Counted from the first letter of the stretch, positions 1 to 14,600 are shown. The stretch: DNA of 64,000 nucleotides from Merluccius polli (GCA_030340625.1 JAOPHQ010005491.1:1-64000); one strand, 5' to 3'. Numbers and translations: made by a program. The notes: generated by a model not told the origin, from the letters alone.

Positions 1-48
<48 letters not shown>
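1..48. repeat. poly-C run at window start
   Basis: 48 consecutive C residues at the very start of the window. Homopolymers of this length are often of uncertain length in assemblies. Confidence 0.9.
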
Positions 49-49
<1 letters not shown>

Positions 50-595
50 CTCAACAAAAACTCCTGAGCACCTGCCCCTCAAAGGGTCTCTGCACGGCCC
101 TGTACCAGAACCAGTACTGTCTATATTGCAAGCGATCACTGCAGATATATATATATACTACTGGAAACATGTAGATGAAGGGCTCAAAGCCATTACGGAT
201 GCTGAGCACATTGACATCAATTGTTGGGGAAATGTTGTCACTGCGATAATAAATATGCACCCCCGAAGCACTCCAAATGATAACCGTATCCATTACGGTC
301 TTTGAATTCAAATTTATTTATGAAATAATAATTAAAGATAAACTAAAACTAAAACATTAAAAATGTAATACATTCAGAAATTATGCAAAGTAATATTGAA
401 GGAAGTTAGCAGTGGGCAGATATTTAAAAAGCCCAGGGAGAAAAGAATAAAATAATTGGCTCCACAATTGAGGTGAATGTACATAACATTTCCTACAGCA
501 ATAACAGGATCCATATTATTAATGTAGCTGAACAACCTCAACCGGGTAACATCAGAGCTTGGATGTGAAGCCGATACGTCGTAGTACTTAACACT

Positions 596-598
<3 letters not shown>
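49..598. other. grk3 intron sequence, no recognised feature
   Basis: Follows the 48-base C run at the window edge. An 86-codon reading frame on the minus strand (51-311) matches no family I recognise and contains no grk3 exon. It is probably chance or old repeat. Bases 311-560 are AT-rich and unremarkable. Confidence 0.4.
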
Positions 599-639
<41 letters not shown>

Positions 640-684
640 TCCCTCTCCCTCTCTCTCTCGTCCTCCTCTCTCGTCCTCCTCCTC

Positions 685-721
<37 letters not shown>
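599..721. repeat. (CT)n followed by poly-C
   Basis: A CT dinucleotide array (about 599-660), a degenerate TCC/TCTC stretch, and about 35 consecutive C (686-720). It ends about 54 bp from the donor side of grk3 exon 13, inside the intron that follows it. The minus strand is pure G/A rich over 120 nt, so triplex or G4 structure in the transcript is possible. Confidence 0.85.
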
Positions 722-724
<3 letters not shown>

Positions 725-774
725 CTACCACGGAGAGAAACATGCCGCGCGCAGGAGGTGTGGAGGTGATTTAC

Positions 775-882
775 CCTCGGAGCAGTTTGAACAGCATGCA
801 CCCAAGGGAGAACCAGTCAGCACTGCTGTCGTACGCCGTCCCCTTCTGCAGCACCTCTGGAGCCATGTAGCCATGCGTGCCC
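775..882 (-). CDS. grk3: grk3 coding exon 13
   Basis: 108 nt, residues 351-387: [20 protein letters not shown] then [16 protein letters not shown], the activation segment end, APE motif and helix F of the kinase C-lobe. The next exon should encode HSPFRQHK and is not found between 1 and 774. Confidence 0.95.
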
Positions 883-3800
883 CTGGGAACCACACACACC
901 AGCATTATTGAACATGGCAGACTGGCCTTTACCCACAGACAGCCTTATATAGCATAGCATGGTGTAGCATAGCAGACTGGCCTTTACCACTAGACAGAAT
1001 TATATAGCATAGCAAGATGTAGCATAGCAGACTGGCCTTTACCAATAGACAGCATTATATAGCATAGCATGCTGGCTTTTACCCACAGACAGCACTACAT
1101 AGCATAACGTAGCATAGCATAATGGCTGTTACCTACAGACAACATTACATAACGTAGCGTAGCATTACTGACCTACCCACATTGCATAGCATAGCACAGC
1201 ATGGCATACTGGCTTTTACCAAGACAGAATTATATAGCATGATGTCTGCCGTCTTTTACCCACGTACTGGGTAGTATAGCATGAAGTGATTTACCCACAC
1301 AAGGCATTAGATAGCATAGAGTGATTTTCCAAGAGACAGTAGACATAGCATAGAATTGACCTGCAAACAGTACAACATAACCATTTATCATGGCATGGCA
1401 AAACAGAGCATAGATGAGTCACAGTACAACAAGAAGAAACAAGAAGCTTCTTGGAGCAACTTACACACTAGCATGGGGTTTCTTCTTGGAGAAGTCGCAT
1501 GCAAGTCCCAGGTCCGAGATACGAACGTGGCCATGTTCATCCAGCAGAATGTTGGCTGGCTAAAGACAGAACACCAACATCAGAACTATAGAGAACTGTG
1601 TGTTGCAGGCCACACCGATTCATCACTCTAGTTCACATTTCTGTTTATTTCCAAATTCCTTTTAGAAGAGCACGGTTAGACATACAAATATGGACAAAGA
1701 CGATAAAAGGATATGCCCTCCAGTCCTGGCTTTTGTCTAGTTTGGCAAAACCATGACTCACGCACTCGTACACGCAGCCAGTGAGTATTATCTGCATTGC
1801 ACGACTCTGTTTATTAAAAAGGTCCTCAAACTGTTCCCTTGCTTTATATCTCTTATTATGGCAACAGGTCCAAACAGCAGAGGACAAGAGGAAAAGCAGA
1901 GAGGGGGAGAGAGAGACCATCAAAAAATGGCTAATGCTGCTCTAATTGCATTCAAAAGGCAGCCTATGAAAACATTGTAAAATGGTATTTAGCTTCAATC
2001 GCTTCAGCAGAGGTTAACTATAATGACCACAAAAGAGCGGGAAAATAATATTGATGGTATAACTTTTTCCCTTTGCTTGGCTTTTTTTGTTGTTTAACTT
2101 TTACTGAATAAACAGAATGCGCCATGCAGACTGGTTATAGGTATATTGACTATATCTCTCTGATATGATGCCTCTGTTTAAAAAGTACATAAGAGCTTAA
2201 ATAATTGTGACAAAAATATTTGAAGGAACCGCCTAGAAAACACTTGTAGGGCAAAATGTAAAAAAAAGAAGCTATTTATACGTTTACCTCTCCAAAAGAA
2301 ACAATTGAGGTGAGGACGTTTCGAAAACAAAACCCAGATTCCAACAAACACAAGTCCATATTTAGACCTACAGATTTACATTGCGTTAGAAGAGTGTCGA
2401 GCTCAAAAACAGAGGCCCCTTGAATAGGGTAGCACCACTAAGTCAGCTTCAAAGTAGCGGCTTGTGGTGAGCACAGCGTCAAACCAAATAGTTTGGACCG
2501 AAATCAAAATCATTAAAAAAATATTAATTTTAGCATGATTTTGGTTTTGTTTCAGTCCATTTGAGAGCAATTTTTATTTAGTTGTGGCCCGTTTTAGAAT
2601 GATTTGGTTTCGGCCTATATAAGAATGATTTAGGTTTTTTTATGTTCCATTTTAGAAGGCAATGCTCTGCAGGCAATAACGACAAGTCAAAGATCACCAA
2701 AAAAAAACTATGAAAATGTGGGAATCTGGTAAAGCACATACCTTGAGGTCTCTGTAGACCACAAAGCGGTTGTGCATGTGTTCGAGGCCCAGGATGATCT
2801 CGGCGGCGTAGAAGCGCATCTCCTTCTCGCTGAACACACCGTGCTGAGACAGGTGGTAATGCAGGTCCCCTCCTGGAAATACAATAGTAGGCGTTAGGGC
2901 ACTGGGTTGGATCCCCCTATATCGACACACTAAGCTGTAGGCATCCTTGAGCAAGATGCCCTAAAAAACCCTTTGTGTTTCTTAAATGACATGCATCCAA
3001 ACTTCACTGTAAGGATAAAAGCTATGTGTAATTAACTTGATGTATTTCAACTATAGACAATCTTGGATCTTTGATTGGAGTGGAGATGACAATCGATCAG
3101 AGGGGTGTGGGTTCTCAACCCGGCCCTGTTCGTCTTGACGTGTGTGACTAGAATAGTGGTTTCTGTGGGTCGCAGGTCAATACATGCATGTCTGTTTCAT
3201 TAATCATTGACAAACAATAAGCATAGAGAAATGTTTATTATCTCACGTTTGTCACATGGTAACATGCCAAAAGTAGCTCTGCAGGTGGGTCACGAGTCAC
3301 GACATGAAACAGTTTAGGAACCCCTGGCCTAGAACACAAGAGTATAGATCGAGAAACCTGGTCAAGCCAAATACAGCTTGGTGAGGAATCCGTCAACTAG
3401 ACTCTCTCCCGCTCCGAAGCAGGCCTTCGGTGGGCTGGCCATAGACACAAATGACAAATCCCCCATAAAACGAGAGGTATTTCAAAAAGCCATGACAAAC
3501 GATCCCCTCCCCCGGCCAGGTCATATAAGGCGGAGGGTGGGTGGGTCATGTCAGTAGTGGATTGTGGCGTTTTTGCCAAACTGGCGACTGTGGAATGTCT
3601 GGCGTGCATGTCGGAAGGGCAGCAGTGGTGGTGTGTTCGTCTTCCAGGGCACAGGAACTTATACTGAGCTGACAGGTAGGGGGTGTGTGTGTGTGTGGAG
3701 GAGGGGGTGGGTCGGGGGAAACCAGGCCGTACCGTTCATCAAGTCCAGGATGAAGCATAGCTTGTCGGGGGTGTGGAAGGCGTAGGTCATGCACACGATG

Positions 3801-4253
3801 AATGGACAGTCCTGCCAGAGGAAACCAGAGAGTAAAACATTGCATTAGCATAGTCGACACTGAACCCATTTCCATAGATTCAAATCGTCTTCATTCACAT
3901 GGTTACATCGTAAGACGATGGAAATTATTTCTTAAAGAAAGTTAATGTGGTGTAGCCTCACATAGATGCTGTTAAAATGCGTACAGGACAATCTACAACC
4001 GTACGATTTGATGTATACCCGTTGCATTAAAAAGTAACCCAGTGAAAATATCAATGGTGGATAAATGGGGACAAAAGACACCATATTTATTTCTGTGTTG
4101 TTGTTGTGTGGTGGGTTTGCGTGGGAATGACTGACCCCTGTGCTGACGAGAGACAACATGATCCTCTCGTTGAGGGCCAGAGTCTCTCCCTGCTTCATCT
4201 TAATCCTCTTCTTGTCCAAACACTTCATAGCATACCTGACATCCCCACACACA

Positions 4254-4286
<33 letters not shown>

Positions 4287-5583
4287 GGGATTAACCAAGG
4301 GGGAAAAAAGGTTCCAATGCAAAGTGATTTTCCGTTGACACACATGCACAATGTGATACTCACATCTTCCCTGTGTCCGCCTTCCTGCAGCCGTACACCT
4401 CCCCGAAGCCCCCTCTCCCGATGATCCGATGCACACTGAAGTCATTCATGGTCAACTGAGGTGATAGTGGCGTAAAGGAAGAGGACAGACAGTCAGATAG
4501 ACAGACAGACAAACATATACATACAACAGAGCTCCCAAAGGTTAATTTTGATATCTCTCAATGCATCTTCTGAGATGTGGAAAGAAAACACACATCGCAA
4601 TACTCACATGTATGTTTAGCTCAACATTCTTCCACTGGCAAAACCGAGTGAATTTATCGCTGAGAGAAATAAGAGTGCAAAGGGGAAAAAGAGTGGACAT
4701 TAATGTAAGCAAAAGTAGACCTCCAAGTTGTTTTTGTTTTTTTACCCCCCCCCCCCCCCGGGCAGCAGACCCCAGGCTCACCTCTCGATGAACTTCAGGA
4801 AGATCTTGCCTCTCAAACTGTCGCAGATCTCCACTATGTACGGCTATGGGACAGAGACAAAAGAGCCAGAAAGAAATAAGTCCATGTATTACTGAGAGAG
4901 AACCTAGGTGTGTGTGTTTTTTTACGGGTGCTTTTATTAAAAGCAACTTAACGTGGTCATTTTTAGATAGTGATTAAGGAATAGGTAGGGATTGTGGCAG
5001 CATGCTCAAGGATGCCTTCAGGTTAGACTTCAGACATTGGAGTTCGAACCCAGAACCTTTCGGCTGCCAGTCCAACACCCGGACCAATAGACTGTCCGGC
5101 CCCTTTCCTCTATATGAAGCTCTCTCTTTGTGTTGCTCAGCAATACCTTGCTTATTACACTGCAATAGCCTCAATCCTTAATTTCCCATCTGGGATTAAT
5201 TAAGTTCATCTATCCACAAAATTAGTTAGGGGTGGGGGGGAGGGGGTGAATATAGACATAAAATCATAAAGGCAAACATTTACTGTCCTGTTTTGTTTGT
5301 TGGAGTTAGTCTAGTTGCTGAAGGCAGGCAGGGAAAACTTTTCATGATGATATCAACATTCTTTCAAATATAATTAGAAAATAATCCGTCATAAGTTCAT
5401 ATATTCAGGTTTAGCCAGGAGCGGTTGGATGTGGTTCGTGGTAAGAGGTCTACCAAAATCTCTACCTAATCTCATATTCAAAACTATAATAAAAACAAAT
5501 ATTGCAAAAACAATAAAATCTCCCCCTCTCTTTATCTCTCTCTGGTCTCATGCTTACCATGCTGGCATATCAAGCGCGCGCGC

Positions 5584-5632
<49 letters not shown>

Positions 5633-8600
5633 TTCGCGAAGCTTTCATCAAACACAAACCAAGGGGGTTTGCTTAGTGTTGAGCAACATGTCATATGTAA
5701 TATCCAGCGCTAATCCAACCTCTGATGTCAGATAAACGGGTAGAAAGCAGTAGATGTCCAGCCTCATTTCTTGTAAAAACATAGATTGAAGGTGTCCTAA
5801 GGGGCAGCGGTTTGTGTTCATGCAGAGTGGTGTCTTGTTTGTGTAGTCACTGTAGACTGTAGCAGGATATTGCCAGTATTTACAGTGCTAGCATACTTCA
5901 GCTAGTTGCAAAGGAGTATAATCAGGGTTGCCAAGTCTGCCATTTTCCCGTGGAATTGGGCTACTTTTGAAGTGTTGCCGTGGGTTGATTTTTTTGTCCG
6001 CTGGTTGGGTAGACCTACTTTGAATGCAAATTACATTGATAATTTCGATAAATAAAAATCCATATTTTAAATGAAATAATTTATTTATACCGAAATCCTA
6101 CCAAACAGAAGCCAGATCAGCATGCACACACATGGACCTGGGACACACACACCTTAACTACAGCAAATGCAAGTAAAGTAAAAAACAGTACATTCATGTT
6201 GTCCAGGCAGGGAGGAAGAGGGAAAGGGCAGAGAAAGCGAAAAGACAAAGCAACAGGTTAGTTTGTGCGTCAGTAAACTGGTCTACACATTCCCAGAGGC
6301 TTTTAATGCTGGCACATTAAACATTTATGAACGTTTGTAGATAGCAATGCCGTTGGACTTTAAAAGGTATGGTTTGGCAGGAGCATATTTTGGTTCTGGT
6401 ATTGGGCTGGTTTTGATTGGCCATTGTGCTGGTTTTGTCACACAGACCAGGCAACCCTGGGTATAATATGGATGTAAGTTTGTTTGTTCGCTTTTATGTC
6501 ATTTAACATGTAATTTAATGCACTGATTAATGTACCAACTAAGAAATACAAATAAAGGTAAATGAATCTGAACCTTACATTGTGTCGTTATAGTATGATA
6601 ATTGAAAAATGACTGCGAGTATAGTCGGGTAAAAGTACCGGTAGTCGTCTGTTAGTTTTTTGAGTAAAACAGCAGTAAGTAAAACAGCAGCGTGACAGTG
6701 TTAGAATATGTAAATGTATAATGTAGTTTAATAATAAGAATAAACGTCCAGAAAACAGCCGTATGAACATAGTCGATAGACGCCAAGTATTTTAGCGTTG
6801 TTCACGGTGTGTAAATAAAAAGGTTTTTCGTATTCATCGCTTTTCAGGATGTCTTTTGCGATGTGTGTACTGCACATGGTCATATCACGATGAAAATATG
6901 ATTTATTGGTCAGCACCATAACACATCATGGGTTATCAGCCCCGACAGGCAGACAGCAGTGGCGCTGCCATGATGCATGGGGAGGCCACGGCCACCCTGA
7001 TACAGTAGCTGCCCTCCCCCACCCCATATGAGTCGCATATGCATAATATGCTTCTGTCTAATATTTTACTTTAGGTACCATTCATTTAAAATCAACAGTT
7101 ATCTCGAACTCGCCAACAGAAGTTCAGGGGTCAACCAGCACTGGGGGGTGCTGGGAATTTCCCCCTCACCAAGTGGAAGTGGGACCTGCCCTAAAGGCAG
7201 GGCTCCAGACTAACTTTTTCACAGGTAGCACTGGTGCCACCTAGCTTTTCATTTAGTAGCACCAAAACAAATTAGGTAGCACCATATATTTCAGGGGGGG
7301 GGGGGGGTGGGGTTGATAGCATCAGCCCTATGTGAAGGGGGCTGCGGCCCCCGCAGCCCCCCCCCTTCCCGCGCCACTGCTTTGCAGGATCAACCATAGA
7401 CATAATATACGTAGACGCCTCATAGACTGACGCTGCCTGTTGGAGCTGACGTATCAGCGCGGCCGCCATCTTGGATGGGTCCCCAGTGCATTCATTTCTA
7501 TGGAGGAAGGTGTATCCCCAACTACAATAATAAGCATAACTCCCCGAATTTTTACCGGATTTTCACACGGTTTGGTTTGTTACAAACGGCAGAGATTTAT
7601 TTATGATACAGGACGAATCAATTAAAAATAAAAAAAATTTAAAAAAAGAATTATTGTTCAATCTTACTTGTGAAAGGTAATCCCACACGATCTGGTGTCA
7701 ATACTGCGCCGTAAGCTGCACAAAATACTGGCATAGCTTGCTCTCCCGTTGACTCCTATGCTAGACTAGAGTGAGGAGACCCAACCAATATGGCGGCGAC
7801 GCTGGGTTACGTTCCAGCACGTCATGAGGCATCTACGTATACAGTATATGTGTATGGGATCAACCAGGATGGCCGTAGAAAACCGTAGTAATCGGGCCGC
7901 ACCTGCAAGCGCTCGCCACGGCCCCGAAGCTGAGTCGGGGAACTGTGCGGTCCACAATGTGTAGTGCGAGGCGGCGGCGCCGTTTTCGGAGGTTCCCACG
8001 GGAAGGGGGGAGACCAGCCGTCCACGGCAGGACTGCACGACACTCATGCTTTGGTGCAAAATAATCTACTATCGACCGCTTCATATCTGCTTTGTTTAAT
8101 TTTTTTAATTTAGCGCGATCATTCAGTGAGCACGCTGCGTGTACGCGCGTGCGAACGACTGTGCACGTAACATGTGCAGACAGACAGGCAGGCAGAGACA
8201 GGGAGCGAGAGAGAGAGGAGAGATAGTACTCGCAGGAATGAGCCAGAAAGTAATATTTTATTATCAACCACAACCATTAATGCACCAACACAGCCGCGGG
8301 AGTGGGGAGAGAATGGAAAAAAACAAAAAACATGTTTTTTCCTCACTCGTCCTCCTGCAAGTAGCACCGGAGCGACCTCATTAAATTTTAACTCGCACCT
8401 TAAGAAATTAGGTCGCATATGCGACCTAATAGGTCGCACTCTGGAGCCCTGCCTAAAGGACCCTGCAGAAACGCTTTAGTTAATGCAATGTCCAGTAAAC
8501 CTGATGTAGCCTAAGTGTTACATGTGTACCATTAGTAACAAGCCACCATTGGGTTCCTTTTAATACCTCCATTGTGATGTGTTGAAACAGTTACTTTGCT

Positions 8601-11600
8601 TGCTAAAGGAAACTGGTGGAGTTTCCCCTGGGTCTGCCCAGGTCTATCGGTGGGCGTGTCCCCATGGGGGAGGGTGGACTGAGTGGTATTCGTCCCGCCC
8701 CTGTTGTCATGACCAGACGACGCCATATCTCACAGAAACGCATGAGAGTGTGCTGAAGAGTGGCAGAGAGCCACTGTTGCTTTCTTTAATACATGTGTTT
8801 TGTTGAAATAGATTGCTATTTGATCTTTTTGCTTAATAGTTAAACTGCTTTGGTCAGACAAACTTTTGTTGGCATGTACGAAGAACATTTCTTCGTACAT
8901 GCCAACAAAAGTTTTTCTGTGAAGTGAATTGAATTCAAGCAGGTGGAGACAAGAGCGCCCCAATTGCTAAAACCTACACTGCATGGTGTAGTCCAGGAAG
9001 TTGTCTGAACACGTGCTTCCGTGTGTGGGTTTGTTTGTTGAAAAGAAAAACAGTCTACACCTAGCGGCCAACTTACGAATAACTACAGCTTGTGGTAATT
9101 ATGCTTAGTTAGCTTATGCTAACACTCAGAGCATGCCATTACTCCTGTAACTGCATGAGGTCTAACAAGACATTTACTTTAATTCTTATATTCAACTTTT
9201 CAATTTCCAATGTATTCTTTTTGCATTATTTCTGGTACACATTTCACAGTACCATAAAGAAATCCAGTGTTTTGTTTAAATCTTATCAACCAGTACATTT
9301 GAATTAGAATTTTACAACAATACTCGCCGTATTGCATCATCATAAAGTATAAACCCAAACACATGCTTTATGTCACTTCTCCTATTTTGTGACTATTGAC
9401 CCCTGAATAAAAATTACAAGGTAAACTTTCTTCAGTAACAAAGTAGTTCACATTGTTAACATCCTTTTGATGAATAACCTGGTTAAAGTAATCATTGAAA
9501 AGTAATTCATCATCTGTTGGGAAGGGATCTAATGCACAAGCTAGGTTGTTCATTGACATAAGGAAGTAATGGGTTTACCTTGCAAACGCCAACCCCTAAT
9601 GCTGTAATGCTTTGCGCTGAACCTACTACACCGCCCAAACACAGAAACAAATTGTGATTAACCAGAAATGATCCACCAGAGCATTACGTTAAACCTAACC
9701 ACAGCAAGAAAATAACTAATACAGGTGATTTCAGACCGAAACATGACAAGCTGTTAGACAAATTGATCACGTTCAATGACATGCTACTTTTAACATCCAC
9801 ACATAAACACATTTGTTAGCTTTGTACACCACCGCGTCACACCCACAGAGTCAACGCCCTGTGGTGTCTCCATTACGCCTACCTATGACTGCATGGGTAG
9901 TTGTGCCAGATGTCTGTCTACATTCCTCCACATTTCCAATCCATACCACATATCCTATGGGCTGAACATAAAAATCATGCAGGATTTATTGATTGTACCC
10001 CAAACACAGCATCCTGCAAAAGGCCAGTATGGAAGGCTGGTTAGCCTATGACCAGTAAGATCCCACCTTGAGTGCTGACTCACTTGAACATAAAGTGATG
10101 AGAAGAAGAGAGATGAAACAATCACCGGAAAAGCCGTTTGGGTTGAGAGATGGAGGAGGGACAGGTCTCAGACATGTCGCCTTAGGCAGCAGAAGTGGTG
10201 GCCTTAACTAGGACATGTTGCCTTTTTGTTGGTGAAACCCTCACGGTGTATGCAGACTCACGTTTTGCTTTTGGTGTAGAACATGACTTGGTAAATCTTG
10301 GCAACAGCGTGGTTTCAAAGCAGCTGATGTTAAACCCATATCACATCAAACTTTGGTTTTGGATTTACTGGCTGCAATTTCACCTTCCTACTAGATTTGC
10401 TATACTTAAGGTTGAACGGCATAGCTTCTCATGAAAAATACAGGCAGAGGGTAATGACTTTCACCATATTGCTCTGTAGCTTCTGTTTATTCAATGTATA
10501 TGTTCTCAGATAATTACAGTCCCCAGGTTGATCTACTTATCCTACAATCACTGGCAACACCAGCTGATATTGAATATTGGCACGAAAAGGCGTTACTACC
10601 TCAGGTACAGCCGGATTGTTACATGACACTGATCATAGTATAGCATTACCAGCTAGCACTCTGACATTTTCATGATGTGTCTCATGTCGGCCAAAAGGGG
10701 GTCGTAAGAGACATAAGAGATTTTGTATTCTTGGAGTACAAAGAACTATAAAATTGATTCTTAGCTCTCGTTTGATGTGTGTGAGAACAAATGTAAGAAA
10801 ACCAGGGGCGTCTTACGATGCCCTACCTCCTCCGTCAACGCCATTTCAGTCACTACAAATAGATTTTACACACATGTCCCCTAAAGGACCTATATAATAT
10901 ATGCTTGTCAAAGTAGATCAGTTCTCCAAGTGGGAAAAAGTGTTACCATGTGCAAAAGAGTATGCATGGTGGAGAAAATACTGTATTCCACGGTATGGAA
11001 TACCGACTAGGACTCAAAGTCATCAGAGTCCATCTTGATGTCGATATAAGCGTTTATGAATATATGCCTGTTTAAACCATGCCCTTTCTAATTTCATTGG
11101 CTCTAAGTGGCTTTGTTTCTTGCTGAGCAGACTTCTGCGGTTGGGGTGCCACAGGCCTTTCGCGGGCCTTCGTCCCCCTAAGTACAGATGTCCGTAAGGG
11201 ACTTGGTTTTAGTTAATACGTTAAGTTAACGCTGCAAGCAGCGGTTATCGGGGGCCAAGCCTAATGCAGACCATTAAGACCCTCTTTGTTTTCATAGGGT
11301 TGATAATAAAGGAATTATCTCAGCTTCGGTCCGGTGATAAGCATACAAATTTTCCGAAAACGTAATTCAAAGCGGTCATGTTTTCAATCGATCACTGTAG
11401 CGTCCCCTATGGTCTCATCTGGATGAACTTTGTGAACTGATTAATCTTGACCCATGTTTCTTTAAGTACACCAAGTTTGATGAAGATTGGCCCAAGATAA
11501 CCATGCCTTTTGGCTCCTTAAATCTGATTGGAACAATTTGGGCCTCTGGCGGCCATACTGTTTAGTCCAACATCTTCATCTTACTTGAGCAAATAGAATC

Positions 11601-14600
11601 TTCTCCCCCAAAGGTGATTTGGCTAGCAACTATAGTCTTCCTTGTCACAAGCCACGTCCATAGTGCTGCCACGCCCCGATTGACACAACCTTGATGTAAT
11701 CTGGTTCAGAATTTTGTCCTAAACCACCGTTTTAAAGCGCGGTTAATAGTGAAATCGGTTAATCGCTGCATTTAAGATCTCAAGGATCTTAAATTACATA
11801 TCTGATGTGTGTGCCTGTGTGTGTATTGTGGAGGACCAAGAGAATCTCAGCTCCCCCAAAGGGCTGAGGAGGGACAGCGCAGTATTTTGTTTAAGGACTG
11901 TATTCGAATGTATTCGAGCGCTACCCCCAGATGCCAAGAAGTACCCAGACAGGCCCCCACCACCTAGGGACCGCCGGCCCTTTGTGAACTGGGAACGCAG
12001 GCGTTACTAAACCGGTGGACAGGAGGGCCACATTACATGGAACTGCCCAGCCAGAGACGTGTCCATGCCCTCAGCAGGTCCCACAAACCCTGGTGGGGCT
12101 CCCTGTCTGTATATCACAGGCAGGCGCACTAAGAGATGGAGGCCCACAGGTTTCAGGTCAAAGTGGGGCGGAAGGATACAGAGGCCCTCCTGGACTCTGG
12201 CAGTGCCGTGACCCTTGTCAGGCCTGAGTACACTGGAGAGCCTACTGAAGGCGAAGTACAGATCTCCTGTGTCCACGGAAGGTGAAGCCGTATCCCACTA
12301 TGTAAGTGCCAGGGTAGTTGAGAACCTACCTGTACGAGTTTTGGTGGGGAGACTGCCCTTTGTTTTCCTGATATTGGAGGAGGGATGACGGGCCACCCAA
12401 ACCACACCCAGGTATGTGCTGCAATGTCTCCAGGGACTGGAGACTCTGAACCAGAGGCACAGGAGGAGGAAATGGCGACTGAAAGACCAGGCAGAGAGGA
12501 GACTGTTACCGCTCCGGAGGAAGCTCTGGAGGAGGTTGTAGGACTGGAGGAAGTGTCATCTGGGGAAGTCTTCCCAGAAGAGTTCCCCCAGGTGGAAGGA
12601 GAAGGAACCCAACCCCACCCAATACCCTGAGGTCATCCCCTTACGCACCACTAATGCCCGGGCCGTCGCCAGGGAGGTCCTGCTGCAGCCAGGTCGGAAT
12701 AGCCGAGGAGATCTTGACAGACCAGGGATCATGCTTCATGTCCAAGGTAATGGCCGAGATGTGCAGAAGGCTCAAGGTGCGACAGTTGCGTACCTCCATC
12801 ACCCACAAACTGATGGTCTGGTTGAAAGGTTCAACCAAACCCTGAAGCAAATGTTGCGCAAATTAATTGATGTGGATGGGAAAAACTGGGATCAGTTGTT
12901 ACCATATGTCCTGTTCTCTAGTACCCCAGAGCTCTACAGGGTTCTCCCCCTTCGAGCTCCTCTACGGTCGGAGACCCAGGGGAATGCTAGACCTGGCGAA
13001 GGAGGCCTGGGAGGAACAACCCTCCCCACACCGCTCTGTCATTGAGCATATGGGGCAGATGCAGCACCAGATGGCCCAGGTCTGGCCCGAGGTGCGGGAG
13101 CACATGAGGAAGGCCCAGGACGCCCAAGCATGGGTGTATAACAGGGGAGCAAAGGTCCGGGAGTTCAAACCAGGAGAAAAGGTACTGGCTCTGGTCCCCA
13201 CAAATGAAATGTACAAATGTAAATTCCTGGCTAAATGGCATGGTGAACCGGACAGGCCCTATGAGCTACACGGTAAGGCAGCCAGGCCGGCGTAAAGGCC
13301 ACCAGATATACCATGTACATTTGCTGAAGAAGTGGTTTGACCGTGACTGCACCCCGCCCCCTGTCTGCTCAGCCAGTGTCTTCCCACAGGAACCTACAAA
13401 GGTTAATATGGGATCGCAGCTGGCCCCCGGCCAACAGCAAGACCTACAGGAGCTACTGATGAGGACGGCCTTTGTGTTTTCGGACCGGCCGGGGAGAACA
13501 ACAGTCATCACCCATGATATTGTGACAGAACCAGGTAAGATCGTCAGACAGCGGATCCGCATCCCAGAGGCCAGGTGTGCGGAAGTTGGTGAGGAGGTCC
13601 GAAGGATGCTGGAGATGGGAGTACTGGAGGAGCCAAAACCAGACGGGTCCCTGAGGTTCTGCAATGACTTCCGCAAGCTTAACGAGATGTCCTGGTTCGA
13701 TGCCTAACCAATGCCAAGAGTGGACAAGCTGATTGAGTGCCTAGGGACCGCCGGATTCATTAACACCCTGGTGTGGTACTCACCCTCAGTGAGGTACCCT
13801 TCACTGAGCAGGCCAAGAGAAGACGGCGTTCTCCACCCCTGATGGTCTCTATCAGCATCGGGTGCTTCCCTTTGGGGTCCATGGGGCCCCCGCGACGTTC
13901 CAGTGCATGATGGATAAAATCCTCAGACCCCACAAGGACTATGCAGCCGGCTACCTGGATGACATTGTGATCCATAGTGCCGACTGGACCACGACTGGAA
14001 GTGGTTGGAGGCAGTGCTATGAGCCCTGAGGCAGGCAGGGCTAGTGGCGAACCCAAAAAAGTGCTATCTGTTGGGGAGACGATTCACCTTGGTGACTGAC
14101 CATGCACCACTTAAGTGGATGTGCTTAAATAAGGACAGGAATGCCAGGGTGACCTGATGGTCCGCGAACTCCAGGACTTCCACTCAAGGTGGAACACCGA
14201 GCGGGAAAAGACCACAAGAATGCGGATGCTTTATCACGCAGGGATGAGAGTCTGTAGGCTGTCGCTCCCTGAACCAGCATGGAGCTGGGGGGGAGGATAT
14301 GTGGAGGACTAAAAGAACCTCAGCTCCCCCAAAGGGCTGAGGAGGGACAGCGCAGGCAGGCAGGTAAAGTGCAGTTGTGAAATCTAACTGACAATCAATA
14401 TTATGGGGTTGGGTATTGTTTGAAATATTTCGATTCCGGTTCGATTTCGATTCCTGTATAATTCGATGCTGGTTCCTAAACGGTTCTGAAATCGATACTT
14501 TTTTCGTTTATTTTTTCATAGAAATGCCATGCCAACACTTATTCTTTGAAAAGATACCAGTTCCTGTGCCACAATCAATATGACACCTTCTTTAAGATAA

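Noticed and set aside
51..311. Next grk3 exon at the window edge
   Set aside because: The 86-codon frame shows no similarity to the expected HSPFRQHK segment, so the exon must lie outside.
5578..5630. CRISPR-like or telomeric array
   Set aside because: Simple dinucleotide repeat with no spacers. The window is eukaryotic.
12962..13676. Minus-strand frames of 84-136 codons
   Set aside because: Antisense shadows of the Gmr1-like integrase and RT, which show recognisable motifs on the plus strand.
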